In this document: positions 8,634 to 15,184 of the stretch, piece after piece
Layout of the letters: the number at the start of each line of letters is the position of its first letter
Position numbering within the stretch: the stretch's first letter is position 1
Source: Clostridiales bacterium
GTDB taxonomy: Bacteria > Bacillota > Clostridia > Christensenellales > Aristaeellaceae
Direction of reading: 5' to 3'
Assembly (NCBI GenBank): GCA_012522875.1
Contig: JAAYJP010000145.1
Coordinates: 1 to 16,060 of the forward strand
DNA: 16,060 nucleotides
Program-made: the position numbers and the translations under genes
The notes under the pieces: generated by a model
The model's database searches: none
What the model saw: only the letters and a program-made list of their open reading frames with translations
Told to the model about the DNA's origin: nothing

Positions 8634-8662
8634 ATTGTAACTGTTTACACCTGCCAAATCAA
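8634..8662 (-). promoter_or_regulatory. Sigma-70-type promoter of the frr-uppS-cdsA-dxr-rseP-ispG-polC operon
   Basis: On the minus strand the -35 hexamer TTGATT (8657-8662) and the -10 hexamer TACAAT (8634-8639) are separated by exactly 17 bases. It lies in the 68-base gap between the LCP gene and frr, with the frr ribosome binding site about 14 bases beyond the -10. Expected transcription start is near 8627. No hairpin terminator is visible in the gap, so some readthrough from the upstream operon is possible. This is inferred from consensus match and position only. Confidence 0.7.
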
Positions 8663-8674
8663 CCGCGTATAAGG

Positions 8675-9694
8675 CTATGGCGCCAGAAAAGCGTCAATGG
8701 CTTGCTGGTTCTCCATCAAATCAGCCACGATTAGGTACATTCCCCGGATTGTCCTGGACTGGGCGCCGCCGGAAACAGGCACCCTTAGAGTGCTCAAATG
8801 TGTGTCATTGAGCGCAAGCAGATTTTGAAGCAAGGCAATCGCTTCGGCTATGGTGAGGTTGGTCTTCACCTGAGGAATTAAACGCGTTAAAACGGTGGAT
8901 AGGCCAACAAAATCAAGCGTCAGCATCCGTTGAAGAATCGCCTTTAGTATTTCCTGCTGGCGGATGACGCGCTGGTAATCGCTGTCCATCTTCCGGATGC
9001 GCGCGAATGCAAGCGCCTGTCGGCCGGTTAAGGTGACGTAACCTGACTCCGTGAGTTTTTCATCCGACTTGGGTCTCCCCTGCTGCTGGTTGTAGTAAGC
9101 CATTATAGCATTTAACGACTGAAGTTCCTTGTCTGACACAGTTACCTGAATGCCACCGATGGCATTCACGAGTTCTTCCATCAAATTAAAGTTCACCGAA
9201 AGGTAACCGTCTGCTCTCACGCCAAAGTTCTCTTCCAGAGTCAGAATCAAAAGATCCGGCCCGCCAAAGGCGTAGGCAGCATTCAAACGGTTGCTTCCAC
9301 GATCAGGTATAGATACATACAAATCCCGCATGAATGAAACCAACTTCACACTTCCGCCGGCCGGGTCCAGTTGTGCCAATATCATCGTGTCGCTTCGGCC
9401 GGACAGAGACTGATTATCCGTATCAACGCCAATAATCAGCAGCTTAAAACTCATACTGCCAGATACCTCGGCCAACTGACTGTCCTCAGGTTCTACAAGA
9501 AAAGTGCCCGCGCCCGGTGCCGGATACCCATCCGGCAGCACGACAAAATCCGCGGCATCCCCGCCTTGCTGCCGGAGGAACATGATCAGCTCTGTCAGTT
9601 CCCACTCATCAAGCATTACCTCACCCCCAGCGGCAATACAGCATAAACAGAGCATCAAAATGGCAAGGACTACGCTGAAAACACGCGTAATCAT
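8675..9694 (-). CDS. LytR-CpsA-Psr (LCP) family cell-wall polymer ligase
   Basis: LCP enzymes move anionic glycopolymers from undecaprenyl-PP carriers onto peptidoglycan, outside the membrane. From ATG 9694 the protein has 339 residues: a basic start (MITR), a hydrophobic export segment to about residue 23, a spacer of about 60 residues, then the LCP domain (about 83-260). Conserved polyphosphate-binding residues are visible: RSDT (Arg100, Asp102), the Arg123-Asp124 pair in SFMRDLYVSIP, NAAYAFGGP, and ARIRKMDSDYQRVIRQQ with Arg232, Arg234, Asp237, Asp239, Arg242 and Arg245. AGGGG with a 7-base spacer picks this ATG, 10 bases after the preceding stop. ATG at 9712 and a still longer form both overlap the transporter gene and lack a binding site. 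A C-terminal extra domain, common in LCPs, is absent. The polymer transferred is unknown. Confidence 0.92.
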   Translation of the reverse strand: MITRVFSVVLAILMLCLCCIAAGGEVMLDEWELTELIMFLRQQGGDAADFVVLPDGYPAPGAGTFLVEPEDSQLAEVSGSMSFKLLIIGVDTDNQSLSGRSDTMILAQLDPAGGSVKLVSFMRDLYVSIPDRGSNRLNAAYAFGGPDLLILTLEENFGVRADGYLSVNFNLMEELVNAIGGIQVTVSDKELQSLNAIMAYYNQQQGRPKSDEKLTESGYVTLTGRQALAFARIRKMDSDYQRVIRQQEILKAILQRMLTLDFVGLSTVLTRLIPQVKTNLTIAEAIALLQNLLALNDTHLSTLRVPVSGGAQSRTIRGMYLIVADLMENQQAIDAFLAP

Positions 9695-9697
9695 TGG

Positions 9698-9706
9698 CCT
9701 TCCCCT
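9698..9706 (-). promoter_or_regulatory. Ribosome binding site of the LCP gene
   Basis: AGGGGAAGG on the minus strand. Its AGGGG part has 7 bases to ATG 9694 and overlaps the stop codon of the preceding transporter gene. It is the reason for preferring the shorter LCP start. Confidence 0.75.
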
Positions 9707-10880
9707 AATCATGGTTGCTGTCTCGGGAGATGCTGCCAAAATAGTTGTAGTCTACATTGATGATGCAGCGGTGACGCGGGTCAAGGCTTTGGGCAAAGGC
9801 AGAGATATCCCTGATGATTTCGTCTTCTTTGTGCGATGTGTCCACCGGAAGGGTAATGTCAAAAATTAGCTTAATACGCGTTTTTCCCGGTACCATGCGA
9901 AAATCATGCATGGACAGCGGCGGATTATAGCCGGTAAGAAAAGCTGTGATTTTTTTGGCAGGGCTATCACTTCCCACTTCATCGGCGACTACCGGATCCA
10001 TATGGATGTTAATGGGAAGATCAAGACAATCCATGATTTCCCGCTCAGCCCGGTCTATGGCCTCATGGATACTGATCAAGCTTGTGCTGGCGGATACCTC
10101 GGCGTGAACAGACGCATAGGCGCGGCCTGGGCCATAGTCATGTAATACAAAATCATGCAGGCCAAGGATCTCCGGATATGACCTGAGGATAGTGATCGCT
10201 TGTGTGCCAAGCGCTTTGTCGGGTTTTCCCCCAATTAACTGAGTGACGGTATCGCGGAGGATTCTGTAGCCACTCCACAGAATGAGCACGGCCACACCCA
10301 GCCCCAGGTAACCATCTACCAACAGGCCGAAAAAATGTGAGAGCAACAGGCCTATAGCTATCATCGTAGTGGTCATTACATCATTCAGGCTGTCCTGGGC
10401 AGATGCTGCCAAACTGGCGATGCTGTATGACTTGCCATTCCTCCGGTAGAAAAAAAAGAGGAATACTTTCACGGGGATTCCAGCCACCGTGATTATAAAC
10501 ACTGCCCAGGTGAATATTGGCGCTTCGGGCCGCGTGATGGCGCCCCAACTGGTGCGTGCCAGGTCCAGGCCAATGTAGAGAATAAGGATTGAAATAACCA
10601 GGGAACCAATGTATTCCATGCGTCCATGTCCGAAGGGATGCTCCATATCCTTGGGTTTTCGGGCCAGCCTAAGAGAGATGAAGGAGACCAATACCGCACC
10701 CATGTCCGTCAGGTTGTTCAGGCCGTCTGCAATCACCGAAACCGATTTGGCCGAAATGCCCACCACAATTTTGCTGGCGGCAAGCAGAACATTGGCAGCA
10801 AGGCCAATAAAAGTCGCGCGCAGGGAAACCTGCGCGCGCTTTTCCTGATTGATGATGTTGTCAAACCGGGGGCTTGCCAT
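9705..10880 (-). CDS. Cation diffusion facilitator, probable Mn2+ (or Fe2+) efflux type, with duplicated cytoplasmic domain
   Basis: Antiporter that removes divalent metal from the cytoplasm. Its 391 residues comprise six likely transmembrane helices (about 20-212), then the cytoplasmic region. The family motif HPFGHGRMEYIG starts at His81. The transport-site residues are Asn55-x3-Asp59 in helix 2 and Asp163-x3-Asp167 in helix 5, so the site is N-D-D-D, not the H-D-H-D typical of zinc exporters. N/D-D-D-D sites are known from manganese exporters such as pneumococcal MntE, hence the call. The C-terminus has two similar modules: GLHDFVLHDYGPGR (240-253) and SMHDFRMVPGKTR (323-335) each open a fold of about 60 residues. 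The ATG directly follows the rnfB TAA with no gap and no strong binding site, so translation is coupled to the Rnf operon. The metal is inferred, not shown. Confidence 0.92.
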   Translation of the reverse strand: MASPRFDNIINQEKRAQVSLRATFIGLAANVLLAASKIVVGISAKSVSVIADGLNNLTDMGAVLVSFISLRLARKPKDMEHPFGHGRMEYIGSLVISILILYIGLDLARTSWGAITRPEAPIFTWAVFIITVAGIPVKVFLFFFYRRNGKSYSIASLAASAQDSLNDVMTTTMIAIGLLLSHFFGLLVDGYLGLGVAVLILWSGYRILRDTVTQLIGGKPDKALGTQAITILRSYPEILGLHDFVLHDYGPGRAYASVHAEVSASTSLISIHEAIDRAEREIMDCLDLPINIHMDPVVADEVGSDSPAKKITAFLTGYNPPLSMHDFRMVPGKTRIKLIFDITLPVDTSHKEDEIIRDISAFAQSLDPRHRCIINVDYNYFGSISRDSNHD

Positions 10881-11678
10881 TTACGCCTGATGGGTAATAC
10901 ATTTGGTGGGGCAGACCTTTACACATTCGCCGCACAGGGTACATTTCTCCGGGTCAATGACAGCGCAATTGCCAATGACATGGATGGCGTCGAATTCGCA
11001 AGCCTTTTCACACCTCTTGCAGGCGATGCACGCTTTGGAACAAGCGGCCATCGCGTCTTTGGCATTGGCAGCATTCAGGCACCTGACCGTCACCTTTGCG
11101 GCCCGGGGCAAGAGCTTAATGAGGCTCCGGGGACATGCCGGCACGCATAGCCCGCAGGATGTGCACTTGTTTTCATCAATTGATACAATGCCATTTACGA
11201 TCTTCATGGCGTCAAACTGACAGGCTTTTACGCAGTCACCAAGCCCTACACAGCCCCAGGCGCAGGCAGTGGGACCACCCGCCATCTGTGTCGCTGCATG
11301 GCAGGAAGGGGGGCCAATATAGTCATATCGGGGTTTCGCCACGCCGTTTTCCCCCTGGCATAGCAGCCTGGCAACTCCCGGTGCGACATCACAGGCGTTT
11401 TTCCCCATAATCTCAGCCAGCGCATTAAAGGTTTTTTGCCCGCCCGGAGTACAGGCTGTAATGGATGCTTCTCCGCTGACAACGGCTGCCGCGTATGGAT
11501 CGCAGCCGGCGTAGCCGCAGGCGCCGCAGTTGGCACCCGCTACCGCTTCCCGCACCCGGGCGACACGCTCATCCACAGGCACTGAGAAAGCCTTGTCAGC
11601 AAATGTCAGCACCAGGCCAAACAACACGCCAAGTCCGCCCAAAACCGCCACGGCGGAGAGAATAGCCGTTGTATTCAT
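10881..11678 (-). CDS. rnfB: Rnf complex subunit RnfB (multi-cluster ferredoxin-type electron entry subunit)
   Basis: Takes electrons from reduced ferredoxin and passes them into the Rnf complex. In 265 residues: an N-terminal membrane anchor (about 5-27); a four-cysteine Fe-S motif with Cys51, Cys54, Cys59 and Cys76 (NCGACGYAGC); the conserved linker with GGPTACAWGCVGLGDC; and two 2[4Fe-4S] ferredoxin folds. The first uses Cys139, 143, 149, 153 with Cys172, 175, 178, 182. The second uses Cys213, 217, 220, 223, 227 with Cys246, 249, 252, 256. Five [4Fe-4S] clusters are predicted, as in clostridial RnfB and more than in short proteobacterial versions. AAGGAGGGG just before ATG 11678 supports the start. 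The gene ends flush with the transporter ATG. Confidence 0.96.
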   Translation of the reverse strand: MNTTAILSAVAVLGGLGVLFGLVLTFADKAFSVPVDERVARVREAVAGANCGACGYAGCDPYAAAVVSGEASITACTPGGQKTFNALAEIMGKNACDVAPGVARLLCQGENGVAKPRYDYIGPPSCHAATQMAGGPTACAWGCVGLGDCVKACQFDAMKIVNGIVSIDENKCTSCGLCVPACPRSLIKLLPRAAKVTVRCLNAANAKDAMAACSKACIACKRCEKACEFDAIHVIGNCAVIDPEKCTLCGECVKVCPTKCITHQA

Positions 11679-11688
11679 CGTCCCCTCC

Positions 11689-12282
11689 TTATTTCACAAG
11701 TCCGGTAAAGCCAAGGAAGGCCACGGACATAAGCCCTGCAATCACCAGGCTGATGGGAAAGCCTTTGAAAGCAGCCGGGATATTGGAGGATTCCAGACGT
11801 TCCCGGGCGCCTGCCATCAACACAATGGCCAGCAGAAAACCCAGCGCTCCAAAAACGCCATTGAGCACGGACCAAAGCATGTTGTATTGGTCAGAAATAT
11901 TTAGCAGGGTCACACCCAAAACCGCGCAGTTGGTTGTAATCAGGGGCAGATATATACCAAGCGCGCTATAGAGGGCAGGGACAGTTTTTTTCAGGAACAT
12001 CTCCACAAACTGCACCAGCGCTGCGATGACCAGAATAAACGATATTGTGTTTAGATACTGAAGACTCAGAGGTACCAGAATGTAGTAGTATACAACATAA
12101 GTTATCAACGAAGCCAGCGCCATCACAAAAGTAACAGCAACACCCATGCCTGCGGCCGTCTCCACCTTGCTGGATACGCCGAGGAAGGGGCAGCAGCCCA
12201 GATATCTGGAGAAGATGAAGTTATTGCTTAACACGCAGTTCACCATGAACAGTAAAAAATTGACCAAGGTAAACTCCATCAT
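11689..12282 (-). CDS. rnfA: Rnf complex membrane subunit RnfA
   Basis: Integral membrane subunit of the ion-pumping Rnf core, homologous to NqrE. The 197 residues form about six helices in an inverted-repeat pattern with RnfE. Cys31 in LGCCPFLG and Cys119 in LITTNCAVLGV are the conserved half-channel cysteines. In Nqr and Rnf structures these, together with the RnfE pair, hold a [2Fe-2S] cluster inside the membrane. Cys30 is an extra neighbour. ATG 12282 overlaps the rnfE stop (ATGA), with AAAGGAG 7 bases upstream. A second ATG follows directly. A 10-base gap leads to rnfB. Confidence 0.96.
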   Translation of the reverse strand: MMEFTLVNFLLFMVNCVLSNNFIFSRYLGCCPFLGVSSKVETAAGMGVAVTFVMALASLITYVVYYYILVPLSLQYLNTISFILVIAALVQFVEMFLKKTVPALYSALGIYLPLITTNCAVLGVTLLNISDQYNMLWSVLNGVFGALGFLLAIVLMAGARERLESSNIPAAFKGFPISLVIAGLMSVAFLGFTGLVK

Positions 12283-12914
12283 GCTTTGACTCCTTTCCCA
12301 GCGGAACGCTTGGCGATCTTGCTGACAATGCTGTTCACGATGCCAAGAATAAGCCCAAAGAGGATAAATCCGCCCGGCGCCATGATGGCAATCAGCATGG
12401 GCTGAAAGGTGGGGCCCAGGATGTCCAAACCAAAAACCGAGCCATTTCCGATTATCTCACGAACCATGCCGATGAGGATGAGTGCCAGGGTAAAGCCAAG
12501 ACCCATGCCCAGGCCGTCAGCGGCCGAATGCAGCACGCTGTTCTTGCCTGCAAAGGCTTCTGCCCGGGCCAGGATGATGCAGTTCACCACGATCAGGGGA
12601 ATAAAAATTCCTAAAGCGTCATACAGCGAAGGCACAAAAGCCTGGATGAGCATCTGAACCACCGTCACGAAGGTGGAGATTACGACAATATAGGCAGGGA
12701 TACGAACCTTTGCGGGAATGAAGTTTCGCAGAAGCGAAATCACGATGTTGCTTCCCAACAGCACAAAGGTGGCCGCCACGCCCATTCCCAGGCCGTTGGT
12801 GGCGCTGGTTGTGGCCGCAAGGATGGGGCAAACGCCCAGAACCAGTCGGAAAACGGGGTTTTCGTTAAGAACGCCATTGATAAAGACACCGCGCATCGTC
12901 TGTTTCTTACCCAT
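12279..12914 (-). CDS. rnfE: Rnf complex membrane subunit RnfE
   Basis: Membrane partner of RnfA, homologous to NqrD, and part of the ion-translocating core. The 211 residues span the membrane about six times. The conserved cysteines are Cys29 (LGVCPILA) and Cys112 (IVVNCIILARAEAFA), expected to share an intramembrane [2Fe-2S] cluster with RnfA. The N-terminal NGVLNENPVFRLVLG block is typical of RnfE. ATG 12914 lies 8 bases inside the end of rnfD. In most Rnf operons rnfG separates rnfD from rnfE, and here there is no room for it. Confidence 0.96.
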   Translation of the reverse strand: MGKKQTMRGVFINGVLNENPVFRLVLGVCPILAATTSATNGLGMGVAATFVLLGSNIVISLLRNFIPAKVRIPAYIVVISTFVTVVQMLIQAFVPSLYDALGIFIPLIVVNCIILARAEAFAGKNSVLHSAADGLGMGLGFTLALILIGMVREIIGNGSVFGLDILGPTFQPMLIAIMAPGGFILFGLILGIVNSIVSKIAKRSAGKGVKA

Positions 12915-13848
12915 GTTTCTTCACCGTCCCATATACGCGTCTTTTGGTCCAGCGGTCAATCAGCGGGGTCACCGTGTTCATCAGCAGGATCGCGAAGGTC
13001 ACGCCTTCAGGATATCCGCCAAACTTACGGATGACCACTACAATGATGCCGCAGCCAATTCCAAAGATGATGTGCCCGACTTTCAACAGTGGGTTGGTCA
13101 CGTAGTCCGTGGCCATAAACACTGCCCCAAAGAGGACGCCGCCGGAGAGTATCGCCATCCACGGATCGCTGCCCAGAATCCAAGACAGCAGCGCCACCGA
13201 ACCCACAAAAGTGACCGGGATATGCCAGGAAATGGTTCCTACAAAGAGCATGTACAGAAAGCCAATGATGATTGCCAGCTTGCACACCTCGCCAACTGTA
13301 CCGGGAATGTTGCCAACCAGCAAATCATATGGGTTATATGCACTCGGGCGTATCAGCGCCGTGGCAGCTGAGACAGCATCAGGGCTGGGCACCACGCTGG
13401 TGCTTCCCAGCACCCGCATAGGCAGCGTATAAACGGTCATCTGGGCTGGCCAGGAAACGAGCATGATACCCCGTGCCAGCATGGCCGGGTTCATGAAGTT
13501 TTGCCCAATGCCGCCAAAAAGCTGCTTTACAAGCAGAATGGCAATGATGCTGCCAATTGCAGGAAGCCATAGCGGTACTTCAGCCGGCATATTCAGCCCC
13601 AGGATAAGCCCTGTTACTGCTGCTGAGAGATCATTGACCCGAACTGGCTTCCTGGCCAGTTTCTGCCAGACAAATTCGGCCAGCACGGCCGATATAACGG
13701 ACACAGCCAGCACCCAGGCTGCCCGCAGGCCAAAAAGATAAACGCCGGCTGCCGTGGTGGGTATCAAGGCGATGAGGACATCCAGCATCAAGGTTTGGGT
13801 GCTCTCACGCGCCACGAAGTGCGGTCCGGCGGACATACGCAGATTCAT
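12907..13848 (-). CDS. rnfD: Rnf complex membrane subunit RnfD (covalent-FMN subunit)
   Basis: Polytopic membrane subunit, homologous to NqrB, that carries covalently bound FMN and sits on the electron path. From ATG 13848 it has 313 residues and about nine or ten membrane helices. SAGPHFVARESTQ near the N-terminus and QNFMNPAMLARG in the middle are family motifs. The flavin attachment site should be Thr163 in DAVSAATAL (157-165); most relatives read SGAT, and here Ala replaces Gly. GAGGAGG with an 8-base spacer fixes the start, 2 bases after the rnfC stop. A longer open frame back to 13947 runs into rnfC and is unsupported. Confidence 0.96.
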   Translation of the reverse strand: MNLRMSAGPHFVARESTQTLMLDVLIALIPTTAAGVYLFGLRAAWVLAVSVISAVLAEFVWQKLARKPVRVNDLSAAVTGLILGLNMPAEVPLWLPAIGSIIAILLVKQLFGGIGQNFMNPAMLARGIMLVSWPAQMTVYTLPMRVLGSTSVVPSPDAVSAATALIRPSAYNPYDLLVGNIPGTVGEVCKLAIIIGFLYMLFVGTISWHIPVTFVGSVALLSWILGSDPWMAILSGGVLFGAVFMATDYVTNPLLKVGHIIFGIGCGIIVVVIRKFGGYPEGVTFAILLMNTVTPLIDRWTKRRVYGTVKKHG

Positions 13849-13850
13849 GT

Positions 13851-15164
13851 CTAAATCCTCCTCGCTGCGATTTTTTCCTTGGCTTCCTTGAAGGGAAAGT
13901 TGATTCTCGCCGGACAGACATAGTGGCAGCTGTGGCAGAGAATGCAATCCATAACATTTTCCTTCTTGGCCTGGCCCAGGTTTCCTGCTTCACACAGAAT
14001 GTTGAGCCGCTGAGGGTTGAGCATTATCGGGCAGGCCGCAATGCAGCGGGAACAACGGATGCACTCGGTTGTTTCCTGGAGGGCTGCGTCTTTTTTATTG
14101 ACCACCACCAGGCAATTGTTCGCTTTGGTGACGCTGACGGAATCGTCCGGCAGCGCCAAACCTGTCATACTGCCGCCAAAGAACAACTTGCCGGGCTCTT
14201 CACTGGTTCCCCCGCAGGCTGTAATTAGCTCGCTCACGGAGGTACCAATACGTACAAGGAGATTTGAAGGCTCATTGACGATGCCTGTCACGGTGGTAAT
14301 GCGCGCAATGGAGGGCTTTCCCTCTGTTACAGCATCCGTAATGGCGGCGGCAGTCGCTACATTCAGCACTACCACATGTGCATCCATGGGCAAACCGCCT
14401 GAGGGAACTTCCCTGCCGGTGACTGCCTTTATCAGCTGCTTTTCACCCCCTTGGGGGTACTTTGTCTTCAGCAGTGCCGTTGAGATGCCCTCTCGTCCCG
14501 CCGCGGCTTTTTTGATGGCCTCATAAGCATCCATCTTATTTTCCTCAATAGCGATGACGCCCTTTTGGACGCCCATTGCCCTCATGGCGGCCCTCAATCC
14601 GTTCACAACGCGCTGGGGCTCTTCCAGCATCAGCCGGTGATCGGCGGTGATAAAAGTCTCACACTCAGATCCGTTGAGCAGGATGGTATCAACCGTTTTT
14701 CCTTCGGGCAGAACCATCTTGGCATGTGTTGGGAAACAAGCGCCGCCCATCCCGCAGATGCCGGCATCGCGTATGGCACCAATAATTTTGTCTGCGGGCG
14801 CCGTTTCCACATCCCCCAGTATATGGCAATCCACCCAGGTGTCCTGCTTGTCATTGCGGATCAGTATGCAGGTGCTGGGTTTGCCATAGAGTTGTTGTTT
14901 GGATATTACGGCCGTCACCTCACCAGATACGCTTGCGTGAACCGGAATTCCCCGGGGCCCGGCAGGCTCGGCCACGACCTGCCCCAGTTTTACCAGATCG
15001 CCCTTCTTGACGCAGGGGATGCTTGGCGCGCCAAGGTGCATATCCACAGGGATGCAGACTTCTTCAGGTACATATGGCCGGATGGGCTTTGATTTGGTGG
15101 CCTCCTTGCCTTCATGCTTTTCCTTCAGAGGATGGATGCCACCCCTAAAACTCAGTTTTGACAA
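13851..15164 (-). CDS. rnfC: Rnf complex subunit RnfC (NAD-side Fe-S flavoprotein)
   Basis: Peripheral cytoplasmic subunit thought to pass electrons to NAD+. From TTG 15164 the protein has 437 residues and begins MSKLSFRGGIHPLKEKHEGK, the usual RnfC opening. The Rossmann-like region, related to NuoF, shows DAGICGMGGACFPTHAKM (about 132-149) and NGSECETFITADHRLMLE; a soluble-ligand-binding segment follows. Two [4Fe-4S] motifs lie at Cys368, 371, 374, 378 (CIRCSRCIAACP) and Cys407, 410, 413, 417 (CILCHSCHYVCP). AAGGTGG 8 bases upstream favours TTG. A GTG four codons earlier (15176) overlaps that site but is the alternative. In GMGGACFPT, Cys143 replaces a Gly common in relatives. The gene follows the triple-FMN gene by 20 bases. 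Confidence 0.95.
   Translation of the reverse strand: MSKLSFRGGIHPLKEKHEGKEATKSKPIRPYVPEEVCIPVDMHLGAPSIPCVKKGDLVKLGQVVAEPAGPRGIPVHASVSGEVTAVISKQQLYGKPSTCILIRNDKQDTWVDCHILGDVETAPADKIIGAIRDAGICGMGGACFPTHAKMVLPEGKTVDTILLNGSECETFITADHRLMLEEPQRVVNGLRAAMRAMGVQKGVIAIEENKMDAYEAIKKAAAGREGISTALLKTKYPQGGEKQLIKAVTGREVPSGGLPMDAHVVVLNVATAAAITDAVTEGKPSIARITTVTGIVNEPSNLLVRIGTSVSELITACGGTSEEPGKLFFGGSMTGLALPDDSVSVTKANNCLVVVNKKDAALQETTECIRCSRCIAACPIMLNPQRLNILCEAGNLGQAKKENVMDCILCHSCHYVCPARINFPFKEAKEKIAARRI
13857..13863 (-). promoter_or_regulatory. Ribosome binding site of rnfD
   Basis: GAGGAGG on the minus strand, 8 bases before ATG 13848. It overlaps the last codons of rnfC and selects the 313-residue RnfD over a longer open frame. 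Confidence 0.85.
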
Positions 15165-15172
15165 ATATTTTC

Positions 15173-15179
15173 CCACCTT
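15173..15179 (-). promoter_or_regulatory. Ribosome binding site of rnfC, favouring a TTG start
   Basis: AAGGTGG on the minus strand with 8 bases to TTG 15164, the same spacer as for frr and rnfD. The competing GTG start (15174-15176) lies inside this site. Confidence 0.6.
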
Positions 15180-15184
15180 TCTCG

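Noticed and set aside
8607..8657. N-terminal extension of frr by 17 codons.
   Set aside because: It would overlap the promoter's -10 element and add residues absent from the family. The ATG at 8606 has a perfect AGGAGG at 8 bases.
8607..8674. Possible terminator between the LCP gene and frr.
   Set aside because: No inverted repeat followed by a T-run could be found on the minus strand in this gap.
9102..9110. TGCTATAAT on the minus strand, a perfect extended -10 element.
   Set aside because: It lies inside the LCP coding region, has no -35-like hexamer at 16-18 bases, and is more than 400 bases from the next gene. Chance is likely, although an internal start is not excluded.
9628..9694. Possible lipobox in the LCP export segment (LMLCLCCIAAGG).
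   Set aside because: The cysteines are in the hydrophobic core and the residues before them do not fit the L-[AS]-[GA]-C pattern. An ordinary membrane anchor or signal peptide fits better.
12718..13371. A 217-codon open frame on the plus strand.
   Set aside because: It is antisense to rnfE and rnfD and is a product of the base composition of membrane-protein genes on the other strand. No domain is visible.
13849..13947. N-terminal extension of RnfD by 33 codons.
   Set aside because: It lies within the Cys-rich 3' end of rnfC, and the ATG at 13848 has a strong ribosome binding site and the expected family start.
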